From: a virus
Length of the DNA: 37,707 bases
Reading direction: 5' to 3' (one strand)
IMG/VR virus record: IMGVR_UViG_3300021197_001397
Span: 1-37,707 of that record
In this document: piece by piece, positions 1-8,478 of the stretch
Layout: every line of letters begins with the position of its first letter
How positions within the stretch are numbered: position 1 is the stretch's first letter
Program-made: the position numbers and the translations under genes
The notes under the pieces: generated by a model
The model's input: only the letters and a program-made list of their open reading frames with translations
The model's database searches: none
Told to the model about the DNA's origin: nothing

Positions 1-86
1 AAATTGACCAATCTAAACTTGTGCCTCTTCTTATTGCTGCGGTGAAAGAATTGAAAGCAAAAGTTGAGGCACTAGAAAACGCATAA
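1..86 (+). CDS. Tail fibre C-terminus, S74-chaperone type (5' end outside window)
   Basis: The reading frame is open from the window edge (first full codon at base 3) to TAA at 84-86. It encodes IDQSKLVPLLIAAVKELKA followed by a short Lys/Glu helix ending in ENA. This is the coiled-coil tail typical of fibres that end in an S74 self-cleaving chaperone. The complete fibre at 33936-37148 ends with the same IDQSKLVPL start and a related helix. I infer a second fibre gene that lies mostly upstream of the window. Its catalytic part is not visible, so its length and receptor domain are unknown. Confidence 0.75.
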   Translation, partial: IDQSKLVPLLIAAVKELKAKVEALENA

Positions 87-106
87 TTTTAAAATATTAG
101 AAAACA

Positions 107-496
107 ATGATCGAAATTAATACATTACCTACAGCAGAGCTAAATGTTTCTAAAGTAGCAGTATCACTTAACTCAGCCCAAGAGTTTGGAATGCAATTCA
201 GCGTAGTTGGTTGGGGTAAATTCAAGAATGCAGAAGGCGAAGATGTTTGGGGAACTAACCCACTCGTTTCAACTCTACTGAATGTAACCGGCCCAACTTG
301 GGACGCTTGGGGGTCTGATAAAAGTGACGCTATTTATGTTGGCGATTTAGCTTTAGCCCAACTTGGACTACAACGTGATCCTGATGCTGTTATCGAAGTT
401 GAAGAAACTCCAGTAGTAGCACCAGCGGAAGAATCTGATGATGTTACAGTTGATGATTCATCTGATGCAGACGATTCTGAAGAGGCGGCAGAATAA
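107..496 (+). CDS. Small acidic protein of the fibre cassette, copy 1
   Basis: 129 residues, function not recognised. Residues 1-62 are a compact, probably beta-rich segment (MIEINTLPTAELNVSK...). The last 35 residues are almost entirely Asp, Glu, Ala and Val, a disordered acidic tail. A paralogue at 37168-37527 shares the first ~60 residues with very few changes and diverges in the middle. That copy lacks about ten residues of the acidic tail. Both follow directly after an S74 fibre and start in an A-rich leader (AGAAAACAATG) without an obvious Shine-Dalgarno sequence. A fibre-associated or assembly role is inferred from position only. Confidence 0.8.
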   Translation: MIEINTLPTAELNVSKVAVSLNSAQEFGMQFSVVGWGKFKNAEGEDVWGTNPLVSTLLNVTGPTWDAWGSDKSDAIYVGDLALAQLGLQRDPDAVIEVEETPVVAPAEESDDVTVDDSSDADDSEEAAE

Positions 497-554
497 GCTG
501 TTAGTCTTTTTAATTTGTCTTTTGGCTATTTTAGTTCGGGAAAAAGCTAAGTGA
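465..554 (+). CDS. Hidden 29-residue membrane peptide, copy 1
   Basis: ATG at 465 opens a 30-codon frame to TGA at 552-554. The product starts MQTILKRRQNK, continues with a hydrophobic stretch LLVFLICLLAILV and ends REKAK: a basic head, one membrane helix and a basic tail. It overlaps the 3' end of the acidic gene by 32 bases. Its stop overlaps the next gene's GTG start (GTGA at 551-554), a translational-coupling arrangement. The copy at 37496-37585 keeps the same frame, length and stop/start overlap, with one Arg-to-Lys change. This explains why the 54-base apparent spacer (497-550) is identical in both cassettes. Candidate roles are a holin-like or fibre-export helper peptide; neither is proven. 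Confidence 0.6.
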   Translation: MQTILKRRQNKLLVFLICLLAILVREKAK

Positions 555-703
555 ATTTTACTGATATTAAAGTGGCAATCGCTAGTGCTGCTGGGATTTT
601 TAATTGGATGGTAGAGATTGATCTGATTTTAAAAGTTGGAATAAGTTTAGCATCTTTAATTTATGTAATTTTAAAGATTAAACATTTAATAAAAAATAAA
701 TAA
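551..703 (+). CDS. 50-residue single-helix membrane protein, copy 1
   Basis: GTG start at 551, stop at 701-703. The start is supported by the second copy at 37582, which uses ATG at the same point. The N-terminal part (VNFTDIKVAIASAAGIF) is amphipathic. Residues ~25-45 (LILKVGISLASLIYVILK) form a membrane helix, and the end is Lys-rich. Differences between the two copies are mostly synonymous over the 42 shared codons, so the protein is under selection. Small membrane proteins next to fibres and a holin-like gene in phages are often lysis-related. That is inference here; no family was recognised. Confidence 0.7.
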   Translation: MNFTDIKVAIASAAGIFNWMVEIDLILKVGISLASLIYVILKIKHLIKNK

Positions 704-704
704 C

Positions 705-848
705 ATGAGTTTATATAAAAATATTCACGCTAAGAAAAAGCGTATTAAATCTGGTAGTGGAGAAAAGATGAGAAAGCCAGGCTCTGCTGGTGCACCCACT
801 GCTAAAGCTTTCAAGAAATCTGCAAAAACAGCAAAAAAGAAATATTAA
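705..848 (+). CDS. Small basic conserved phage protein (MSLYKNIH type)
   Basis: 47 residues starting MSLYKNIHAKKKRIKSGSGE and ending in repeated Lys-Lys. About a third of the residues are Lys or Arg and there is almost no acidic residue. Small proteins with this start (Ser-Leu-Tyr-x-Asn-Ile-His, then GSGEKMRKPG) recur in marine podoviruses from memory, with no function assigned. Its charge suggests binding to nucleic acid or an acidic partner. It starts one base after the TAA of the membrane protein upstream and is followed at once by the holin-like gene, so all are likely cotranscribed. Confidence 0.75.
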   Translation: MSLYKNIHAKKKRIKSGSGEKMRKPGSAGAPTAKAFKKSAKTAKKKY

Positions 849-850
849 TT

Positions 851-1087
851 ATGTGGAAAAGTAAAACATTATACGCGGGACTGGCAGGAATTATCACAAG
901 TTTAGGACTATACATGTCTTCAGAGATAAACCTAGCCGAGTTTTTAAACGCAACATTCACAAGTCTTTTGGCGATCTTTTTGCGGCACGGAATCAAGAAG
1001 ACCCAAGACGCCGCTGAAGCGGCAGTTGAGGCGGCAAGCAGTGTCACCCCAGCGCCGAAGAAGAAAGTCGTTAAGAAGCAAGATTAG
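851..1087 (+). CDS. Holin-like small membrane protein
   Basis: 78 residues. The first ~45 contain two hydrophobic stretches: LYAGLAGIITSLGLYM at about 7-22, and LNATFTSLLAIFLRHGI at about 32-48, separated by a short polar turn. The remaining 30 residues are an Ala/Glu helix ending in PKKKVVKKQD. This two-helix layout with a cytoplasmic basic tail fits a class II holin that would permeabilise the inner membrane. The assignment rests on topology and size, not on a recognised family motif. It could instead be a minor virion membrane protein. It ends 9 bases before the next gene. Confidence 0.5.
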   Translation: MWKSKTLYAGLAGIITSLGLYMSSEINLAEFLNATFTSLLAIFLRHGIKKTQDAAEAAVEAASSVTPAPKKKVVKKQD

Positions 1088-1096
1088 GAGGCTTAA

Positions 1097-2239
1097 ATGG
1101 CAGGATTAACAACCACTCAGACATTCAGCGATGGTGATACGGTTACTGCCGCCAAACTGAATAACATAATTGCAAACGCTTCAATTAGTGATGGAGGCAT
1201 TGCACCTGACAAGTTAGCTCCTAATTCAGTTAAAGAAGCTAACATGGCTAATAACTCGGTAGATACTAATGCGTTAGTTAGTGATTCTGTTACTAATAGC
1301 AAACTAGACACGATGGAAAAGCGGCGGGTGAAAGTTAATGCTACTGATGCCACTGCTAATCCGACTGATTTATTTGTAGATGCAAACCAGTTACTCGTAG
1401 GAACAAGCAGCACAATTAATGCGGTTAGTTTTTCTGATGATTTGGCTTTAGATAACGCCGGAGCTACTGCAAGTAAGATTATTGCTGCACCTAGTTTAAT
1501 TAATGGCAAATCTACGGTAGCCGCATCTAACCTGGATGAGTTGTTACTATACGATCAGGACGCTACGACTGTACTGAAGAAAACAACAGCAGGATCAATT
1601 GTCGCTAGTCTTAAAGCCACTACAAGCCAAGCTGGATCAATACTAGTAGCAAGCGGATCTGCGGTTAGTGATCCGCTTAATGCAACGGTAGTTGAAGAAG
1701 CTTTTACACCTACTCAAGCAATCAACTGTCCAATATTTGCAAAAGCCTGGGCAAGTATAAGTAGTAATCTTAATTACGAAGCAGGAATCGGAAAATTTTC
1801 TTTAGATAGCTCTTATAATATTGGAACAGAACAAAGCTCTGGGACACTAACAAGTGCCACAAAGTACAAGATTATAGAGTACAAAAGTGGTGATAATTTT
1901 ACAACTGTAGGAGCTTCTTCAAACGCTACAGGAGTTCAGTTTACAGCCACAGGAACGTCTCCAACTTGGTCAAACGGAAGTAGACTTGTTCCTGTTCCAA
2001 TAGTAGCTAGTAGAGGAGTAGTAGACTTTACTTTTTCTGATGCTGTACCGTCAGACAACTTTATTGTTTTAGTTTCTAATGCTAAGTACGGAAACGGATC
2101 GGTAATTACAGAAGCAGGCAGAGCAACAGTTTCAAATGAAAGTACTGGAGGATTTCGTGTAACATTTCACGAAATTGACGATGGAGATGACACTTTAAAT
2201 ACTCCAATGGTTGCCACAATATTAGTCTTTGGAACCTAA
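1097..2239 (+). CDS. Tail-fibre-like structural protein
   Basis: 380 residues preceded by a strong Shine-Dalgarno (AGGAGG at 1086-1091). The N-terminus (MAGLTTTQTFSDGDTVTAAK followed by LNN) is a start often seen on phage fibre or appendage proteins. Residues ~20-75 repeat Asn/Ser-rich elements (SVKEANMANNSV, SVTNSKL). At about 256-295 lies a module of the GDNFTTVGASSNATGVQFTA kind, which recurs in marine phage appendage proteins. The C-terminal ~80 residues look like a compact beta domain. No catalytic motif is visible. It precedes tubular protein A with its stop overlapping the next ATG (TAATG). A baseplate or fibre adaptor role is likely. Confidence 0.65.
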   Translation: MAGLTTTQTFSDGDTVTAAKLNNIIANASISDGGIAPDKLAPNSVKEANMANNSVDTNALVSDSVTNSKLDTMEKRRVKVNATDATANPTDLFVDANQLLVGTSSTINAVSFSDDLALDNAGATASKIIAAPSLINGKSTVAASNLDELLLYDQDATTVLKKTTAGSIVASLKATTSQAGSILVASGSAVSDPLNATVVEEAFTPTQAINCPIFAKAWASISSNLNYEAGIGKFSLDSSYNIGTEQSSGTLTSATKYKIIEYKSGDNFTTVGASSNATGVQFTATGTSPTWSNGSRLVPVPIVASRGVVDFTFSDAVPSDNFIVLVSNAKYGNGSVITEAGRATVSNESTGGFRVTFHEIDDGDDTLNTPMVATILVFGT

Positions 2240-3411
2240 TGACTTTAACCGATATTTCTACATACGTTTGTAACCTGGTTAACAAAACGGATGACACATC
2301 CAAATCTAGGTGCAAAGAATTTATACGGCAACATCACGAGAACATCATTAACTCTGGGTTATGGAGAGAGACAATTGATGTTGAACAAATGACACTGCCG
2401 TACGATGGTAGGATAACTCAGATTATTTTAGACAATGGAGGATCAGGATACACCTCAGCACCCACTGTTGGTTTTTCTGGTGGTGCTGGGAGCAGTGCTA
2501 CTGCTGCTTGTGAGATTGGTGGGGGAGCAGTTGCAAAAGTTTACATCCAAAACTCAGGATCAGGATACACCTCCGCACCAACAATAACATTTACTGGGGG
2601 AGCAGGAGATGGAGCAACTGCAACTGCAATTGTAAGTGAGTTAGCTGATGAGATGGTTTGTCCTCAGAAATTTGAGACTATTTTAGGTATTAGTTATAAC
2701 GAACAAAATCTGTTACCAACACAACTCATAACTGAGTTAATGACTGACCCAGATTCATTTAAGAAAAATGCAAACACTGCTCAGTTTTCTGTTATTGATA
2801 GCTCAGGTATTAATTTTGATCCTGCTTATGGTGCTATTGAGTTTCTTTCCTCGGACAGTTCTGACAACGGTAAGAAAATCACAATTGTTGGTGAACTATA
2901 CGGGCAGGAACTAACCATGCAGAAAGAGACAGTAACACTAGCCTCTAGTGTCACCACATCAAATGTATGGTCAGCAGTTCATTCAATAAGCAAAGAAACT
3001 ACCACAGGACATGTCCAGGTTAGAAGTGCTACTGACGCAAGTAAGTATTTCTTTTGGCCTGAATGGGAGAATGTAAGTAAATTCCAAAGAGTTAAGTTTT
3101 TTGACAAACCTAAATATGACGCAAGTGATCCTAAGAACTTGTATGTTATTGGTAAAAGAAAAACTCAGCCTATGATTGGTGATTATGATTCACCAATGAT
3201 TAGCGGCATTGATAATGTGCTGATTCATTTTGCAACTGGTGACATGTTGAAGAGGTCGAGACAATTTGGTAAAGCTCAATTAGAACACCAACAGGCTAAT
3301 GCATTAATGCAAGTGGCTCGTGATCAAGAGAACAACCAGTCTGCAAAACAAACTCGATTGATACCGGATGTCTATGGCATGGGTTACAGTAGAAATGATT
3401 TTGGATTTTAA
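2239..3411 (+). CDS. Tail tubular protein A-like (T7 gp11 position) with inserted repeats
   Basis: 390 residues. The helical N-terminus (MTLTDISTYVCNLVNKTDD, then SRCKEFIRQHHENIINSGLW) resembles the head-tail adaptor part of T7 gp11-type tubular A proteins, which sit under the portal. T7 gp11 is only about half this length. The extra mass includes two tandem beta repeats at about 61-91 and 101-132, each carrying GSGYTSAPT. The same repeat type is in the following tail gene. The rest is mixed alpha/beta with YPE/WPEW-like aromatic stretches. Identification relies on the N-terminus, on position directly before tubular B, and on gene order; family membership was not verified by search. Confidence 0.6.
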   Translation: MTLTDISTYVCNLVNKTDDTSKSRCKEFIRQHHENIINSGLWRETIDVEQMTLPYDGRITQIILDNGGSGYTSAPTVGFSGGAGSSATAACEIGGGAVAKVYIQNSGSGYTSAPTITFTGGAGDGATATAIVSELADEMVCPQKFETILGISYNEQNLLPTQLITELMTDPDSFKKNANTAQFSVIDSSGINFDPAYGAIEFLSSDSSDNGKKITIVGELYGQELTMQKETVTLASSVTTSNVWSAVHSISKETTTGHVQVRSATDASKYFFWPEWENVSKFQRVKFFDKPKYDASDPKNLYVIGKRKTQPMIGDYDSPMISGIDNVLIHFATGDMLKRSRQFGKAQLEHQQANALMQVARDQENNQSAKQTRLIPDVYGMGYSRNDFGF

Positions 3412-3414
3412 GTT

Positions 3415-5550
3415 ATGCCTGTTTATTATAACGATGGACTTGATGACCCGGTTCAATATGATCGTCAGGCTAGTTTCGTAGGTGGGCAAATATCTAACTT
3501 CCGCGAGAATCTTCTAAACGAATCTCAAGCAGAATCACTTAAAGATCTAGACGCTCCAAAGAATGGTGTTCTAAAATCTAGACGAGGATTTCACAGGTTT
3601 GCTAATTTACTAGGCAGTTCATCAGCCTCAACCAACACACAAGCGTTAGCCTATTATGACACTGATGCTAAAGAGTCGTTAATTGCGTTTGTTAATTCTA
3701 ACGCTTACGCAATAAATTCTAGTGGCACTGTTAGCGTGTCAGGACTAGGAACTGGTTTTACAAACAGCACAACTAACCGGGTTTACACTTGCCAAATTGC
3801 TGACAAGTTGTTTTTTGCTAGTCATTCTAATAATAACAGAATAGGTCAAATTTCTTGGGATAACAGTGCATCTGCATTTGTTGTAAAAGAAATAGCTGAT
3901 GGACCAATTAACTCTAAATATTTAGTTAACAATAATTTTAGGATATTTGCTTATCAACCCAGCGATGATCAAATACATGTTTCTGAATTTCTTCCTAATT
4001 ATACCCAGGCAATTGGATCTTTAACGATCACTAATGGGGGCACTAGTTATCCTAATGATGGGACACTTAGTGCTATTGGAGGAGGAGGATCAGGTTTTGC
4101 AGGAACCTATACAGCAGATAGTGGAGTGATAAAAACAGTCACGATAACTAATCGTGGTAGTGGTTACACATCTTTGCCAACAATAGTTCCCGCTCCCGCT
4201 GGAGACGGCAATGCTGCCATAACTCCAGCCTATGAAACTACATTTGGGGGCACAGCAAATTTGCCATTTAAAGTGGGACTAGGTGACCCAGTAACCGGGT
4301 TAGCAAGTTGGGTAGCTTTTAACATAGTAGTTTTTTGTAAAAACAGTTGTTATGTAGTTGATACTGGAGGTGCACCTGCTGCAAGTGGAACTGCTCCGAC
4401 TACAGCAGACTTCACAATTAGAACAATCTCAGCGACCACAGGATGTGTTGCTAATGGTTCTATAGCTCAGGTTGGAGAAGATCTATTTTTTCTTTCTCGC
4501 ACAGGAGTCCGATCAATTAGACGGACCATGGAAGAAAACATGGTGGCATCTGACGTAGGTGTTATCAGTTACCCAATACAAGATGTTATTGATAAGATTA
4601 ATTGGGCTGCGGTTGAAAATGCTACATCAGTATTTTGGAATAACAGATATTTACTATCTGTCCCAACTGGGGCAAGCACAGTCAACGACACTACAATAGT
4701 CTTCAATACTAACACCCAGTCCTGGATGGGTATTTGGAATGGAGATGTGACTGTTACAAGCGGAGTTCCATCAAGTTACATAAATCCATACCAGTATGCG
4801 GTGACTCAGTTTAGTGGAGGCAAACCGTATTTAATTAGCCTGGATAAAATTGGTAATCCATTGCAATACCGGGATTTTGTTGAAGATAGAAATTTAGTAG
4901 ATACGGATTTTCAAGATAAAATAAGAACTTCTACGGGAGTTGATGATGTTCGGATTAAAAACGGAGGCACTGGTTATTCTGCTGGAACATTAAGCGCATC
5001 AGGTGGAGGCGGATCTAGCTTTGCTGGAACCTATACCGTGAGCGGGGGAGTAATTAATTCTGTTACAATTACAAACAGTGGAACGGGTTACACTTCCGCT
5101 CCTACGATTGTTACTAGTCATGCAGGAGCAGGTAATGCTGATTTTAAAGTTTTTCTCTCAATGGACACCGGGTGGGAAGCGTTAACTAGAGCCTTCACAT
5201 TCAACGAGCAGACTACTAGTAAAGATGCTGAGTTCGCTGAGTTTGAGTTTGATCGAAGTAATGCAGTTATTGACATTGGGGTTATCCTCGATGGAGCAGA
5301 ACAGACAGACAATTTAGCTGATGAACTAGACACCGGAACAGGAGAATTAAGATTAACTTTCCCACTGCCATCAACGCTTGGAAGCGGATTGTTAACTAGG
5401 TTCAGATATTCAATGACTCAATACCCAGAGTTCCGTGAGTTGCAGTTCAAATTTCAGCAATCAGATAACGCTGGAACAGACAGTAAATATTTAGCATTAA
5501 GATCAATTTATGCTGGAGGATTTCTTAACAGTGTGGGGGTAGAATCGTGA
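3415..5550 (+). CDS. Tail tubular protein B-like / stabilisation protein
   Basis: 711 residues. The N-terminus has the GGQISNFRENLL...NGVLKSRRGF pattern shared in style with T7 gp12 and P22 gp10-type tail nozzle proteins (a GG-S signature, then Asn-Gly and Arg-Arg-Gly). Much of the body reads as beta-propeller-like strands. Two insertions at about 202-270 and 511-578 each hold a paired repeat (GGTSY or GGTGYSAGTLS, a Gly-rich turn, GTYT, then SGYTS or TGYTSAPTI). They match the repeats in the tubular A-like protein. The stop overlaps the GTG start of the next gene. It probably forms the distal tail tube through which the ejection proteins and DNA pass. Confidence 0.7.
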   Translation: MPVYYNDGLDDPVQYDRQASFVGGQISNFRENLLNESQAESLKDLDAPKNGVLKSRRGFHRFANLLGSSSASTNTQALAYYDTDAKESLIAFVNSNAYAINSSGTVSVSGLGTGFTNSTTNRVYTCQIADKLFFASHSNNNRIGQISWDNSASAFVVKEIADGPINSKYLVNNNFRIFAYQPSDDQIHVSEFLPNYTQAIGSLTITNGGTSYPNDGTLSAIGGGGSGFAGTYTADSGVIKTVTITNRGSGYTSLPTIVPAPAGDGNAAITPAYETTFGGTANLPFKVGLGDPVTGLASWVAFNIVVFCKNSCYVVDTGGAPAASGTAPTTADFTIRTISATTGCVANGSIAQVGEDLFFLSRTGVRSIRRTMEENMVASDVGVISYPIQDVIDKINWAAVENATSVFWNNRYLLSVPTGASTVNDTTIVFNTNTQSWMGIWNGDVTVTSGVPSSYINPYQYAVTQFSGGKPYLISLDKIGNPLQYRDFVEDRNLVDTDFQDKIRTSTGVDDVRIKNGGTGYSAGTLSASGGGGSSFAGTYTVSGGVINSVTITNSGTGYTSAPTIVTSHAGAGNADFKVFLSMDTGWEALTRAFTFNEQTTSKDAEFAEFEFDRSNAVIDIGVILDGAEQTDNLADELDTGTGELRLTFPLPSTLGSGLLTRFRYSMTQYPEFRELQFKFQQSDNAGTDSKYLALRSIYAGGFLNSVGVES

Positions 5551-5975
5551 CCTACGACGAGAAAGTGCATGAAGCAATTAGGTTAAGTTCCAACGGCAAC
5601 ACTGACGCTTGGAACTATTTGTCTATCATCTCGCGGGTCGCAAGAATTATTGATGATTTAGTAGACAAGCCTAATGAAGTTGATGTTGATTCTAAATATA
5701 AATTAGCACAATTATTATTAGTAGATCTACCGAGCAACCCATTCTTTCACGTTCATAAAACAACTTTACTTCCATTACATTTAACAAGTTTAAATGCGTG
5801 GATCGATAGTAACGATTGGATGGAAAAAGATACAACTAGAAAGAATTATGCTCTAGTTATTAGAGACCAACTTACTGAGTTAGTTCTGCTAGTTGCATAC
5901 CTAACTGGGGGAAACGAATATATGAGAAAAATAAGTTTACAGATTAGAGAATTGTTTTTGAAGGAGGAATTTTAG
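5547..5975 (+). CDS. Hypothetical helical protein in the T7 gp13 position
   Basis: 142 residues with a GTG start overlapping the previous TGA. Mostly helical with an acidic centre (IDDLVDKPNEVDVD) and a Leu-rich middle (KLAQLLLVDLPSNPFF). No family was recognised. It lies between tubular B and the ejection proteins, where T7 carries gp13, an assembly factor for the internal core. Equating the two is positional inference only. The gene ends just after AGGAGG (5962-5967), which serves the next start. Confidence 0.6.
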   Translation: MTYDEKVHEAIRLSSNGNTDAWNYLSIISRVARIIDDLVDKPNEVDVDSKYKLAQLLLVDLPSNPFFHVHKTTLLPLHLTSLNAWIDSNDWMEKDTTRKNYALVIRDQLTELVLLVAYLTGGNEYMRKISLQIRELFLKEEF

Positions 5976-5977
5976 AT

Positions 5978-6820
5978 ATGGGAGCATATTCAAACGAAGA
6001 ACCAGAAGCTCCGAACATGGCTGGAGCAAACGAAGCCGGAGTGTGGGCAGATGCTGAAACATTGGCGATTAAAAAAATGATCAACAATGCCGCTAAGTTC
6101 GGTAAGAAAATTGATTTAAGAGTTCCAACATTTGACGGTAAAGGCAACAAGACTGGATTCAAAGATGTTACCTATGATTTCAAAGGCTTTTCAGATGAAG
6201 ATTCAACAAGAGCAGACATGGATTTTGCTGCTGAGTCAGCAGATAAAATGGCTAAGACAATGCTCGATGTGCAGAAGAAATACGGGAAAGATTATGTTAA
6301 GCAACGTATGGAAGAACTGAAAGCAGCAGACCCAACTGGTTATGAAATTCGAGAGATGTTAGGTGATGACGCTAAACGAGGTTTAATGGCAGGAGGTCGA
6401 TTGTCACCAGAGATGGATAAACAAGTAGAAGAGGCTGAACAATACGCACAGACATCTAGAGGTAATGTTTATGGGACAGCAGCAGTTGCATCTGAAGCTA
6501 TGAGCAAAGGCTACGCTGGTCTAGCATTGAAACAACAGAACCTGGCTAATGCTGCATCATTTTTAAGTGGCAACACACCGATAAATCAAATTGGAGCATT
6601 AAGTGGAGCACAAGCAGGTGCATCACCGTTTAACCCAGTAGGTATTCAATCAGGTTTAGCATTAGACCCAAATGCAGGAGCAAGAGGTGAAAGCTACATG
6701 ATGAGCGGGTACAACACTCGAATGAATTACGCCGCTAATCAGCAACCAATTGGGGCACAACTTTTAGGTTTAGCGACTGGTGTAGCAACTGGAAAAATAA
6801 CAGATAAATTATTAGCATAA
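5978..6820 (+). CDS. Internal virion (ejection) protein A-like
   Basis: 280 residues with a strong Shine-Dalgarno 11 bases upstream. The N-terminal 40 residues are Ala/Glu/Asn-rich. The central part is helical and charged (AESADKMAKTMLDVQKKYG). The C-terminal 90 residues are rich in Ala, Gly, Gln and Asn and end in a hydrophobic Ala/Gly segment (QLLGLATGVATG). It is the first of three consecutive genes after the tail tube, as in the T7 gp14-gp15-gp16 block whose products are ejected ahead of the DNA. Function is inferred from order and composition. The stop overlaps the next gene's ATG (TAATG). Confidence 0.6.
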   Translation: MGAYSNEEPEAPNMAGANEAGVWADAETLAIKKMINNAAKFGKKIDLRVPTFDGKGNKTGFKDVTYDFKGFSDEDSTRADMDFAAESADKMAKTMLDVQKKYGKDYVKQRMEELKAADPTGYEIREMLGDDAKRGLMAGGRLSPEMDKQVEEAEQYAQTSRGNVYGTAAVASEAMSKGYAGLALKQQNLANAASFLSGNTPINQIGALSGAQAGASPFNPVGIQSGLALDPNAGARGESYMMSGYNTRMNYAANQQPIGAQLLGLATGVATGKITDKLLA

Positions 6821-8478
6821 TGAGCGCAGGATCAGCATTTGCAAGTGGGCTAAGAGCGGGGCAGGCTATATGGAATAGTGCTGCTAATAATGCCATGCAG
6901 AAGAAACGTCTAGACATGGTCAAGACGCAATTCAAATATGAGCAACAACAACGGAAAGAAAAGATTGATAATGAATTAGCTGCACAAACGGCAAAAGACA
7001 AATTTGTTGATTATCTGCCAGAAGCACTTGCTTCAGGTGAAATTGATTTTTCTACTCTTGAAGGACGGGAATTCTATGCAAATTTAAAATCATCAGTTGA
7101 GCCAACTATTCTTAGAGATCCGGCTACTTGGAAACAATACGGAAATATAACAAAAGCATTTGAGGAAAAAGAAGGATACCCAGTATTATTAGCACAGGAT
7201 CGTAACCGTTTGCTTACAATTGAAAATTACAAAACAGTCAGTGGAGAAATTGATCCAATTTATAAGAGAGACAAAGATGGAAGTTTCATTCTAAACCCAG
7301 ATGGGAAAACTCAGTTTGATATGCCAGCAATGAATAATTTTATTGATAATTACAAACTTGAGAAAGAAGTAGATGCCATAAAGAAAAAACAAAAAGCTTT
7401 ATATGGAGGAGACGCATTTGAAAGCATGATTATATCTGGTGCACCAACTGCTGGAATGCCTAAAGAAATGCAAACACCAGTCATTGTTGCTCGACAAAAA
7501 CGGTGGGCAAATGCGGTTAAAAGTAACGACACTGACACAATTATTGGAGCGTCAAATGTTCATACAAAAGCACCTGATGGGAGTGAGCGTCTAGCATTAA
7601 GTAAATATAAATTCACACTTGCTCGATTGGAAGAACTTGACGAACAATTAAAAGTAGTGGGAGACACCGGGCCAATTGTTGGAATTTTTCGATCTGCTAA
7701 TCCATGGGATGTGAAAGCTCAAAGGCTTAAAGCTCAGATAACAACAATTATTCCCGGTTTCGCTCGTGGTGTATTTGGAGAGGTTGGCGTTTTAACTGAT
7801 GACGATGTAAAGTTGTATTCTAGAACACTTGGGACGTTAAATTCTCCTGAAGAAATCAATAAACTTTTGACCTCAGCAGCAATTAAAATGGTTTCTAATT
7901 CTTACGAAGACAAACTTAGAGGTATGGCTGAAAGTAAAATTGACGTTTCAGGACTTCTTCCAGGTTTGAAATCTTTGAGGTCTACTGCAAACAGACTCCT
8001 CGGTGAAGAAGAAGCAGAAGAAGCATCCCAAGACAGACCAGTAGTTGAGGTTGAAGAATTTAGAGGTAAAGATCAGCTTAGCGATGAGGAAAAAGCTGAA
8101 ATAATTTCTACTGGAGCAAACAAAGTTCAGATTCTAGATAAGAGCACAGGCAAGACGCATAACATTAATCTTGAAAGACGGACTGACTCTACAACTCCAC
8201 CTGCACCTAGACCAGACCCAGCTAACAGTTTATTACCTAAACCTGCGCCTAGTTCAGATGAGATAGATAAAAAGCTGGACAGAAAATTAAAAATAAAAAA
8301 TAGGATTAAATTTCTTCAAGAGCAATTAGATAAGTTGCCATCTCCACCAAACCCAAATAGAGGCTCATCTTACGTTCCAATTACTACTAACACTAAATCT
8401 GATCGAGACACGGAGAAGAGAAGAAAACAACTTATTGAATCTATTAAGAAGAACAAAGAAAACCTGTCTAAACTCTAA
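6820..8478 (+). CDS. Internal virion (ejection) protein B-like
   Basis: 552 residues. The N-terminal ~65 residues form an amphipathic helix region (SAFASGLRAGQAIWNSAANN). A central element (ARGVFGEVGVLTDDDVKLYS at about 320-340) matches a Gly-Glu-x-Gly-x-Leu-Thr-Asp-x-Asp motif common in phage virion proteins. The last 150 residues are charged and Pro-rich with a Lys-rich coiled-coil end. Position and size correspond to the middle ejection protein of T7-like phages. The stop overlaps the start of the giant gene downstream (TAATG). No enzymatic motif was seen. Confidence 0.6.
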   Translation: MSAGSAFASGLRAGQAIWNSAANNAMQKKRLDMVKTQFKYEQQQRKEKIDNELAAQTAKDKFVDYLPEALASGEIDFSTLEGREFYANLKSSVEPTILRDPATWKQYGNITKAFEEKEGYPVLLAQDRNRLLTIENYKTVSGEIDPIYKRDKDGSFILNPDGKTQFDMPAMNNFIDNYKLEKEVDAIKKKQKALYGGDAFESMIISGAPTAGMPKEMQTPVIVARQKRWANAVKSNDTDTIIGASNVHTKAPDGSERLALSKYKFTLARLEELDEQLKVVGDTGPIVGIFRSANPWDVKAQRLKAQITTIIPGFARGVFGEVGVLTDDDVKLYSRTLGTLNSPEEINKLLTSAAIKMVSNSYEDKLRGMAESKIDVSGLLPGLKSLRSTANRLLGEEEAEEASQDRPVVEVEEFRGKDQLSDEEKAEIISTGANKVQILDKSTGKTHNINLERRTDSTTPPAPRPDPANSLLPKPAPSSDEIDKKLDRKLKIKNRIKFLQEQLDKLPSPPNPNRGSSYVPITTNTKSDRDTEKRRKQLIESIKKNKENLSKL

